From positions 21,556-32,890 of the forward strand of contig JAAFHG010000003.1 of assembly GCA_013297585.1 (NCBI GenBank): a stretch of DNA of 11,335 nucleotides, read 5' to 3'. Every line of letters starts with the position of its first letter. The stretch's first letter is position 1. Both the position numbers and the translations under genes were made by a program. This document shows, piece after piece, positions 5,961 to 11,335 of this stretch. The DNA comes from Chitinophagales bacterium. GTDB lineage: Bacteria > Bacteroidota > Bacteroidia > Chitinophagales > Chitinophagaceae. The notes beneath the pieces were generated by a model, which saw only the letters and a list, made by a program, of their open reading frames with translations, made no database searches and was not told where the DNA came from.

Positions 5961-7685
5961 CTATCTATCATAGTCCAAATCTATTTGTATCCCAAGTAGT
6001 TTTTCTTCTGTAGACTTGTCGCTAAGAGTTAATTTTATATTATCTAACACTAATTCTTTGTGTTGCTCCTCGCTCATTTCTAATTTTAAACCATCAATAA
6101 CACTTTGATTTAATGATATAATATATTGGAAATTTTCAAGTTTACATTCTTTATCTGCTACCTCAAACATAGTCTTGACTTGTCGAGTATCCATGTCTCC
6201 AGTTATTTTACTGTCATGGAACAAACATTCAATTTTATGATTGTGCTTGGCTTTTAAAATGGTCCAATCGTAACAGAATATTTTCACCTCTTTTACAGCA
6301 TTTCCTGCGTCATCTTGAATTTTAGCTTTTATATCGAACCTCGTTGCATTTTTTCCTTCGTTATTTAATATTGTTATCCCAGAATTTTTTTCTGAATAAA
6401 ATTTTTCAACAAAATATTTGAAAAGAATAATATTTTCCTTTATCAGATCATCAACTTGTTCAATGTACTTGGCAGTTATTATATTTTCATTTGTAAAATC
6501 CTTTTTGTTTTCTTCTACAAACAATTTATAATCTGTTTCTAGCTTCTTATATTGTAGTAATGAATGCAGCTTTTTCTCGTTGTCGTTTAATGCCTGATTT
6601 AATTTAGTGTAATCGTCTAAAGCACCTGTCGAATTTAAATATTGTAATTTTTCATCTTCTTGTTGACCAAGCTCAGCTATAACCTTACCAATCTCAACCA
6701 ATTGTGTTTCAAAATCTCTTTTTTCTTGAATTAATTTTTGTTTCCTATTATCTAAAATTTGGCTATTGAATTTTTCTAGTTCAGCTAATTTTTTTAAAAC
6801 CATTTCACCCAACTCAAATTTTGCATTTTCATACAATTTGATTATTTGCTCTTTCGAAATGTCAGGTTGAATTTCTAAACTCTTGTCAATATTAGAAATA
6901 GCAATCTGTAATTTAGACAACTTATTTTTATAATTTTTTAGTGAATATGAAATTTTATCTGCTTCTTGCCTTATTGAATCGTAATCTTCAGCAATGATAA
7001 ATTCATCAATACTTTTTCTGTACCTTTTAATTAGTGTTTCAAGTTCTACAATCTTGATTTCTAAATCTCTTTTATTTCCAGTTCCAAAAATTGCTTTAAA
7101 TTCTGGATTGTTTAGTTGAGCTTTTAATTTGCCAATATTCAGTTCTTTCTCTCTTAAATCTGATTTTTTGAGTATTAAATCTGTGTCCAAGCCCAATAAA
7201 AAGGCGTTATTTAATAGCGTTGATAAAGGGCTTTCTTTTTTTATGTACCTATCATTTGATATATAGCCATCTTCCCCATATCTAATAAATCGCGGAAGCA
7301 AACTTCGGAAAGTTACATACTTAGTATTTTCTTTTATTCGAAATAATTTTTCTTCTAAAATTTTATTAAATCCTTTTAGTGAATATTTTATTCCATTAAG
7401 CTCTATTTCTTTTTGATTTTTTGTTGAACGAACTGCAGTGAAATTTTCGCTTTCAATTTTAAAATCTAGTGAAAAAATCCAATCTTCTAATTTCTCAAAC
7501 TCTTTATTAGAGTTTGAGCCTAAACAAAAATGTATTAGTGCAATTGTAAGAGACTTTCCAACGCTATTATAGGTTTTTCTTTGGTCTTGAGTTTCTTTAA
7601 TAGCTGCAATCACAGTTATACCATTTGGATTAAATGATACAGTATGAAAAGATTTTTTATTTGCCCTTAATTCAATTAACCGCAT
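5961..7685 (-). CDS. ABC-3C system SMC-like ATPase (DUF2326-type)
   Basis: This 574-residue protein has SMC/RecN-like architecture: N-terminal ATPase half, long coiled coil (about 185-420) and C-terminal ATPase half. The P-loop reads TYNSVGKS (38-45), keeping N, G and KS but with Thr in place of the first Gly, followed by LTIALIHFCLGS. The C-terminal part resembles DUF2326. YFVEKFY near 425 opens it; Walker B-like ECLFHDS has Asp at 491 and Ser where Glu usually follows; GDMDTRQ ends near 502; and FQYIISLNQ lies near 519-527. In the ABC-3C class described by the Aravind group, such ATPases are proposed to sense nucleoprotein states and gate an effector. ATG 7685 overlaps the middle-component gene by 14 bp, implying translational coupling. 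Sampled 60-bp lines are about 20-37% GC, lower than the core genes. Confidence 0.85.
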   Translation of the reverse strand: MRLIELRANKKSFHTVSFNPNGITVIAAIKETQDQRKTYNSVGKSLTIALIHFCLGSNSNKEFEKLEDWIFSLDFKIESENFTAVRSTKNQKEIELNGIKYSLKGFNKILEEKLFRIKENTKYVTFRSLLPRFIRYGEDGYISNDRYIKKESPLSTLLNNAFLLGLDTDLILKKSDLREKELNIGKLKAQLNNPEFKAIFGTGNKRDLEIKIVELETLIKRYRKSIDEFIIAEDYDSIRQEADKISYSLKNYKNKLSKLQIAISNIDKSLEIQPDISKEQIIKLYENAKFELGEMVLKKLAELEKFNSQILDNRKQKLIQEKRDFETQLVEIGKVIAELGQQEDEKLQYLNSTGALDDYTKLNQALNDNEKKLHSLLQYKKLETDYKLFVEENKKDFTNENIITAKYIEQVDDLIKENIILFKYFVEKFYSEKNSGITILNNEGKNATRFDIKAKIQDDAGNAVKEVKIFCYDWTILKAKHNHKIECLFHDSKITGDMDTRQVKTMFEVADKECKLENFQYIISLNQSVIDGLKLEMSEEQHKELVLDNIKLTLSDKSTEEKLLGIQIDLDYDR

Positions 7686-7923
7686 TTTGAATTTTTCCGT
7701 TATTATTAATTTCTATTGCTCCAATAAGATAAAGATAGTTTAATGCTAATATAACATTGTCAAAATTATGATATGCAGGAAATTTTATTTTTGAATTATT
7801 TATTTCAGAATATTTGAACCAAATTTCATCAACCGATTTAGGCTCATTAATAAAACTTAATAACATTCCACCTAAGCCCAATAATGATTCTGAAAATCGA
7901 ATATGCTTTGAAGGTAAAATCAT
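7672..7923 (-). CDS. ABC-3C system middle component (small, winged-helix-like)
   Basis: The 83-residue protein starts MILPSKHIRFSESLLGLGGM and contains a hydrophobic core pattern (SVDEIWFKYSE, FDNVILALNYLYLIGAIEI) consistent with a small winged-helix fold. From memory, the opening LPxKHIRxSESLLGLG matches the short middle component that accompanies DUF2326 ATPases (annotated elsewhere as middle component 6). Middle components are thought to link the ATPase to the effector. It starts 3 bp after the effector stop and overlaps the ATPase start by 14 bp, so the three genes are clearly one translationally coupled unit. The position and size fit the role even if the subtype label is wrong. Confidence 0.78.
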   Translation of the reverse strand: MILPSKHIRFSESLLGLGGMLLSFINEPKSVDEIWFKYSEINNSKIKFPAYHNFDNVILALNYLYLIGAIEINNNGKIQNAVN

Positions 7924-7926
7924 AGA

Positions 7927-8856
7927 TTAAATAGGTTTTGGCGTTTCGAAGATATCGCAATATTCAAAATAGTAAGCCATTAATACATAAACAGCATTGT
8001 GAAATGCAAAGTTATCTTTTGGACTTGACTTGTCAACTATAAATTGGAATATCTCATCATTTTTCGTATCGCTTTCTGGTATTTCTAAAACTGCTTGTTT
8101 GTAGGTATTATTAAATATTTGCCTCAATTCTTCTTTTATAAATTTACTGTTAAGTTCAAAATAGTCTTTGATAACAAAATTCTGTCTTTGTCCTGCATTT
8201 AAAAAGTCAGCTAACGCCTTACTTAATGAGTTAAAAATTATTTTCTTTTCAAAATTAGGATGAGTTGGGATTTCTTCTTTTATTCTAGGAGCATTACTTT
8301 GCAGAAGAAATGCTATAACTTCTTGCATTACACCGTATTCAACATTCGTTATGTTCAAAGGGTCTGGAATAATTCCACCAAGAATATCAATCATTTTGTC
8401 CTCATCAAGTTTTAGAAAAGTGTCTTCGAGGTCTTTGCAAATTAAAATTTCACATTTAATCTTGTGGTTTGTCGCAATAGCTTTTGCATTTGTGTAAAGT
8501 AATGAATAAACATTTTTGTAATCGTCTTTTACAACATAGAAAAATTTACTAACCTTAAAATCCTTTTCTTGCCAAAATTTAATTAAGCCACATATAGAAG
8601 AATCCATTTTTGAAAGCATTGTAGCCTGATTCCCTGAAAGCTCTTCAGGTGCATAAACTTGGTAATATTCTTCTTTTACAGCATTGAACCCATCGCACTT
8701 TCCATCGCCAAGTCTGCCTTGTGGTTTTACTTGTTTGAAATCCCCATCTTCACTTTGCTTAATTTTTGTAAATAAGTCTTCAAAAGCCTGTTTGTCAGCT
8801 TGATAAAATCTTGATTTTAATAGTATTCGTGAGATATATTTTTCTTCTTTTGTCAT
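7927..8856 (-). CDS. ABC-3C system effector-type protein with C-terminal ABC-3C domain
   Basis: This is the first gene of the operon, 309 residues. The N-terminal part (about 15-160) looks nuclease-like. A helix (AFEDLFTKIKQ, 24-34) is followed by LGDGKCDGF (49-57) and a strand YYQVYAPE (64-71), in the order expected of a restriction-endonuclease-like D...ExK core. The ExK position reads QVY, so the catalytic Lys is absent and activity is doubtful or differently organised. After about residue 175 the protein is helical, with FEKKIIFNSLSKALADFLNAGQRQN and KFIKEELRQIFNNTYKQA. This fits the C-terminal domain that joins effectors to ABC-3C complexes. No signal peptide or membrane segment is seen. 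Family placement rests mainly on context with the two downstream genes; the nuclease assignment is inference. Confidence 0.7.
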   Translation of the reverse strand: MTKEEKYISRILLKSRFYQADKQAFEDLFTKIKQSEDGDFKQVKPQGRLGDGKCDGFNAVKEEYYQVYAPEELSGNQATMLSKMDSSICGLIKFWQEKDFKVSKFFYVVKDDYKNVYSLLYTNAKAIATNHKIKCEILICKDLEDTFLKLDEDKMIDILGGIIPDPLNITNVEYGVMQEVIAFLLQSNAPRIKEEIPTHPNFEKKIIFNSLSKALADFLNAGQRQNFVIKDYFELNSKFIKEELRQIFNNTYKQAVLEIPESDTKNDEIFQFIVDKSSPKDNFAFHNAVYVLMAYYFEYCDIFETPKPI

Positions 8857-8875
8857 TAAGAAATTTTATGAATTT

Positions 8876-8905
8876 CGAAAGTAAATATAATTATAAGTTC
8901 TGCAA
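8876..8905 (-). promoter_or_regulatory. Promoter of the ABC-3C operon
   Basis: Read on the minus strand, TTG (8905-8903), a 19-bp spacer and TACTTTCG (8883-8876) match TTG-N19-21-TAnnTTTG with one mismatch. Transcription would start near 8870, leaving a short A/T-rich leader before the ATG at 8856. No repressor gene or clear operator adjoins it. Confidence 0.55.
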
Positions 8906-8929
8906 TTAAATGATAAAAATTATAAATTT

Positions 8930-9060
8930 TAATGTGGTCGGACCAAAATTAGATGTGCTGCAAATTGAGTTGTCAGCTGCGAGTATTGGCTGTAGTTAGT
9001 TTCACTTTCAAGTTCCTCGGGTATTTCCAAGGGTGGCACATAACGGGTTAGACTTAAAAA
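8930..9060. other. Non-coding, GC-richer repeat-like stretch upstream of the ABC-3C operon
   Basis: I see no gene in this stretch. It begins with the 11-bp inverted repeat TGGTC-G-GACCA (8935-8945). It then continues as GC-richer DNA containing CAGCTG and ends with GGCACATAACGGGTTAGAC near 9034-9052. From memory, minus-strand segments such as CCGTTATGTGCCACC recur at the edges of accessory genes in Bacteroidota, so this may be a dispersed repeat bounding the island. No direct repeat pairing with the other end of the island was found. Confidence 0.35.
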
Positions 9061-9062
9061 AA

Positions 9063-9153
9063 TGTTACAATTTTTCTGTTACAAAATAAAATGTAACACA
9101 GAAAATGTAACAGACTTGTTACATTTTTATACATTCATGTAAAAATTGTAACA
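9063..9153 (+). promoter_or_regulatory. Operator array of six TGTWACA boxes before the HTH gene
   Basis: TGTTACA occurs at 9063-9069, 9077-9083 and 9117-9123. Its complement TGTAACA occurs at 9092-9098, 9106-9112 and 9147-9153, the last box ending 1 bp before the ATG at 9155. The first four start 14-15 bp apart. A short palindrome TACAT-TC-ATGTA sits at 9130-9141. Such dense, mixed-orientation boxes directly before a DNA-binding protein gene suggest binding by its own product; this is inference. A clear TAnnTTTG promoter was not found among them. Confidence 0.75.
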
Positions 9154-9154
9154 G

Positions 9155-9652
9155 ATGGCAGATATACAAGCCATAAGGCAGGCATTGGGTATCTCACAAA
9201 CAGAATTTGCAACGTTGATAGATTGTGACCGAGGTATATTGGCCATGGCAGAAACTGGTAAGCGGTTTTTACCCACAACGGCTAGGCTTACCGCAGTAGC
9301 TATACAAAATGCCATGCTACCAACTGCCCAACTAGCTAATATTAGCTCCCCTCACGATGCTGCCATACAAAAAATGTTGAGTAAGCACCTTAAAACATGT
9401 GAAGCACAATTGCAACAAAAGCAATTAGCATTAGCTGCCATTACCGAAAAAATACAGCAAGCTGAGCAATTGCTACATGTAGCTGCTGCATTGGGTGCAG
9501 ATATAACTTATTCAGAAAATGCCCGCCTACAATGGGCCATACTACAACGAAAAGCCACTACAAAACTTAAAAAATACTACTTACTGCGGGTGAAAACACT
9601 GATAGCAATCAATGGGCTAACCGCAGAAATAAATTACGCTAAAACGGCTTAA
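9155..9652 (+). CDS. XRE-like helix-turn-helix protein with coiled-coil tail
   Basis: The 165-residue protein opens with an XRE/Cro-like helix-turn-helix. IQAIRQALGISQTEFATLIDCDRGILAMAETGKR (4-37) shows the usual LGISQTEFA helix 2 and a recognition helix around 25-35. Residues 70-112 and 120-160 are helical and rich in Gln, Ala, Leu and Lys (KHLKTCEAQLQQKQLALAAITEKIQQAEQLL), probably a coiled coil for oligomerisation. I do not recognise a named family. The gene is framed by TGTWACA-type boxes on both sides, which fits an oligomeric autoregulator. GC content is like the core genes, not like the adjacent ABC-3C operon, so it is probably native. The ATG at 9155 immediately precedes the HTH. Its other targets are unknown. 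Confidence 0.72.
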   Translation: MADIQAIRQALGISQTEFATLIDCDRGILAMAETGKRFLPTTARLTAVAIQNAMLPTAQLANISSPHDAAIQKMLSKHLKTCEAQLQQKQLALAAITEKIQQAEQLLHVAAALGADITYSENARLQWAILQRKATTKLKKYYLLRVKTLIAINGLTAEINYAKTA

Positions 9653-9666
9653 TTTACTATATTTTA

Positions 9667-9682
9667 TGTAACACGTATTACA
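9667..9682. promoter_or_regulatory. Symmetric TGTAA...TTACA box downstream of the HTH gene
   Basis: TGTAACACGTATTACA is 14/16 self-complementary, begins with the same TGTAACA heptamer as the upstream array, and lies 15 bp after the HTH stop codon. It may be a further binding site for the same protein. Confidence 0.55.
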
Positions 9683-9706
9683 GATTTGTGAATGGCTACT
9701 TACAAT

Positions 9707-9737
9707 AAAAACGCAACGTTGTGATGTTGCGGTTTTT
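9707..9737 (+). terminator. Bidirectional intrinsic terminator between the HTH gene and nuoN
   Basis: CGCAAC (9712-9717) pairs with GTTGCG (9726-9731) across an 8-nt loop. The stem is flanked by AAAAA on the left and GTTTTT on the right, so it can act in both directions. It sits in the gap between convergent genes. Confidence 0.75.
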
Positions 9738-9746
9738 AATGCCTAC

Positions 9747-9776
9747 AAAAAAAGCCACATTTTTCAATGCAGCTTT
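9747..9776 (-). terminator. Intrinsic terminator of the nuo operon
   Basis: On the minus strand, AAAGCTGCAT (9776-9767) pairs with ATGTGGCTTT (9760-9751) over a 6-nt loop, with two G-U pairs, and continues into a T run (complement of 9747-9753). It lies 24 bp past the nuoN stop and fits the end of the complex I operon. Confidence 0.6.
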
Positions 9777-9799
9777 AATAATATTCTTCAATTTTTTTG

Positions 9800-11188
9800 C
9801 TAGAAATAATACAATCCTAATAAAGCGGTAGGGAAAATTCCTAGTAAAATAATAACAGCAGCAACTACTATTAAACTCAATTTAAAGCTAGGTTTAATTT
9901 CGGCAGTTTCTGCATTACCTTCTTTAAAATACATGGCTTGTATTACTTTAAAATAGTAATACACACTTACCGCAGCGAATAATACAGCTATAATTACCAA
10001 TAAAATAGAACCACCATTTTTAATAGCAGAAGCCAGCATATAGTATTTTGCAAAAAAACCAGCAGTTAAAGGAATACCAGCCAATGACAATAAAAAGACG
10101 GTGTTGGTAGCCGCTAATACAGGTTGCGTTTTAGCAAGACCATTGTAACCATCTAAACTATAATCGTTCATTTTAACCAAAATGGCGAAAATGCCGATGG
10201 TTGCCAAACTATAAGCGGCTGCGTATAATAAAATACCTTCTCTAGCCAAATCGTTATTACTGTACAAAGCAAACAACATAAAACCTGCTTGTGCAATACT
10301 TGAATAAGCCAACATACGCTTTACGCTCTGCTGAAAAACCGCTGTGATATTACCAACCAATAAAGTAGCAGTAATAATAACAGGTAAAATGATTTTCCAT
10401 GATGGGCCTAAATCTTCTGCTTTAGCTTCAAACAAACGAATAAATGCTATAAATCCAGCCGCTTTTACAATAGTTGCCATGAAAGACGTGAACACACTTG
10501 GCGCACCATCGTACACATCAGGTGTCCAAAAATGGAAAGGGGCAGCAGATACTTTAAATGCCATTGAAATAAACAATAACAACAACCCTACTGGCGCTAA
10601 AATACCAGCATTGGCAATACCACTTGCCGCAGATTTTACAGCAGAACTAGCCAATCCAAAATTACCTGTGGCACCATATAATAATGTAATCCCCATCAAC
10701 ATAATACCTGTTGAGAAAGAACCCATTAAAAAGTATTTTAAAGAAGCTTCGTTACTTTTTAGATTCTTTTTATCTGCACCAGTTAAAATATATAAAGGAA
10801 TAGATAAAATTTCGATACCGATAAAGAACATCAATAAGCCATTAAAGCTTGACAAGATGCTAACACCACACAACACAAAGAAGATTAATGCAAAATATTC
10901 AGCAACATTGTCGCCTACTTTTTCAATATCGCTGCCACTTAAAATGAAGTAAACAAGTGTTGCAGTAAAAGCAATGGTATTGAAGAATAAGCCAAATTTT
11001 GAAAAGCTTAAAAGCTCTTTTGTATCAATAGATACAGCTAAAATACTGTATGTTTCTAAAAGATTACCTACCAATAACACCAATAATGCAGCAATTGCTA
11101 CATTTTTAATCACAGATTTATTTGTGGTAAAAATGCCGCTAAACATCATTGCGACACCACATAAAGCTGATAAGATAATTGCGTTCAT
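9800..11188 (-). CDS. nuoN: NADH-quinone oxidoreductase subunit N
   Basis: NuoN is one of the three antiporter-like proton-pumping membrane subunits of respiratory complex I, which couples NADH oxidation and quinone reduction to proton translocation. The 462-residue protein from ATG 11188 is hydrophobic throughout, with about 13-14 membrane helices as usual. Key charged residues are recognisable: E126 in FFIGIEILSIPLYIL, K151 in EASLKYFLMGSFS, K212 and H219 in FKVSAAPFHFWTPDVYDGAP, K242 in ATIVKAAGF and K381 in GFFAKYYML. These match the pattern of proton-channel residues known from E. coli NuoN. The frame is open to an upstream TTG at 11203, but those codons lie in repeat DNA, so I prefer the ATG. 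It is the last gene of the operon, followed by a terminator. Confidence 0.96.
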   Translation of the reverse strand: MNAIILSALCGVAMMFSGIFTTNKSVIKNVAIAALLVLLVGNLLETYSILAVSIDTKELLSFSKFGLFFNTIAFTATLVYFILSGSDIEKVGDNVAEYFALIFFVLCGVSILSSFNGLLMFFIGIEILSIPLYILTGADKKNLKSNEASLKYFLMGSFSTGIMLMGITLLYGATGNFGLASSAVKSAASGIANAGILAPVGLLLLFISMAFKVSAAPFHFWTPDVYDGAPSVFTSFMATIVKAAGFIAFIRLFEAKAEDLGPSWKIILPVIITATLLVGNITAVFQQSVKRMLAYSSIAQAGFMLFALYSNNDLAREGILLYAAAYSLATIGIFAILVKMNDYSLDGYNGLAKTQPVLAATNTVFLLSLAGIPLTAGFFAKYYMLASAIKNGGSILLVIIAVLFAAVSVYYYFKVIQAMYFKEGNAETAEIKPSFKLSLIVVAAVIILLGIFPTALLGLYYF

Positions 11189-11203
11189 AAAGTAATACCC
11201 CAA

Positions 11204-11296
11204 CCCCTAAAGGGGCTTTTAATACCTATTCCTAATTAAGGTTTAGACATATTATTAAATATTTCCAGCCTGCCAATTTCACCCTTTGGGGGCTTA
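11204..11296. repeat. GC-rich palindromic repeat between nuoM and nuoN
   Basis: The gap contains the palindrome CCCCT-AA-AGGGG (11204-11215) and, near 11282-11303, CCCTTTGGGGG followed by CTTAAG and GGGGC. The two C/G-rich blocks face each other across an AT-rich middle and could pair. Blocks of the type CCCCTAAAGGGG are, from memory, very common between Bacteroidota genes. The TAA of the upstream gene lies inside the CTTAAG portion. Confidence 0.6.
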
Positions 11297-11335
11297 AGGG
11301 GCTGCAACTTTTGTTAATTCAATCATTGGTTGCGG
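11294..11335 (-). CDS. nuoM: C-terminal end of the preceding nuo gene, probably nuoM (partial)
   Basis: Reading leftward from the window edge, only one minus-strand frame is open. It gives PQPMIELTKVAAP and then TAA at 11296-11294. Position directly before nuoN in the same direction makes the C-terminus of NuoM the natural guess, since nuoM precedes nuoN in most complex I operons. The 13 residues are too few for a homology-based call. The final codons and the stop coincide with a GC-rich repeat block, so the C-terminus may have been reshaped by it. Confidence 0.45.
   Translation of the reverse strand, partial: PQPMIELTKVAAP

Noticed and set aside
5712..5999. A plus-strand open frame of 95 codons
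   Set aside because: It runs through repeat-like DNA and into the 3' end of the ATPase gene on the other strand. It has no recognisable domain and its composition is not coding-like.
9030..9055. GTTAGAC near 9046-9052 as an integron attC core site
   Set aside because: The heptamer fits GTTRRRY, but no paired inverse core or imperfect-palindrome attC body is present at a suitable distance.
10344..10952. A 202-codon plus-strand open frame
   Set aside because: It is antisense to nuoN, whose membrane-subunit motifs are unambiguous. The frame is a by-product of nuoN codon use.

Overview
The window looks like a chromosome segment from a Bacteroidota bacterium, most likely close to Chitinophagaceae (family-level guess). 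The supports are: AT-rich DNA (roughly 35-40% GC in housekeeping genes), promoters of the TTG-N19-21-TAnnTTTG type instead of E. coli-like boxes, no clear Shine-Dalgarno sites, the gene order parA-parB-DUF5683-dapB, and several intergenic repeat types that I recall from this phylum. No tRNA, rRNA, CRISPR array or transposase gene was seen.

Layout. 1-476 (-) is the membrane-anchored N-terminal part of a metallophosphoesterase, cut by the window edge. It is divergent from 603-1283 (+), a UPF0173 metallo-beta-lactamase-fold hydrolase. A 56-residue ORF (1307-1477) and a strong hairpin terminator follow. 1790-5223 (+) is the housekeeping cluster parA, parB, a DUF5683 envelope protein and dapB. All three gaps of this cluster hold degenerate repeats with a 7-bp period. 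One of these tracts reads straight into the DUF5683 gene as a coding heptapeptide repeat.

5224-9060 is an accessory region. It starts with a symmetric four-hairpin repeat that abuts a broken VOC/glyoxalase gene (5470-5568). It continues with a second repeat-like stretch and then a compact, low-GC, minus-strand three-gene operon (8856 to 5961). I read this operon as an ABC-three-component (ABC-3C) conflict system: a putative effector, an 83-residue middle component that overlaps the next gene by 14 bp, and an SMC-like coiled-coil ATPase with a DUF2326-type C-terminus. This is the most interesting system in the window. Its role in defence is a family-level prediction, not something the sequence proves.

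9063-9682 holds a small helix-turn-helix protein gene with six TGTWACA boxes upstream and a symmetric box just downstream, suggesting autoregulation. It converges, across a bidirectional terminator, on nuoN (11188-9800, -) and the last codons of the gene before it, probably nuoM, which close the respiratory complex I operon.

Together, the ends of the window are core functions (chromosome partitioning, lysine/peptidoglycan precursor synthesis, respiration). The middle is an insertion-prone slot where a predicted anti-parasite system has landed.
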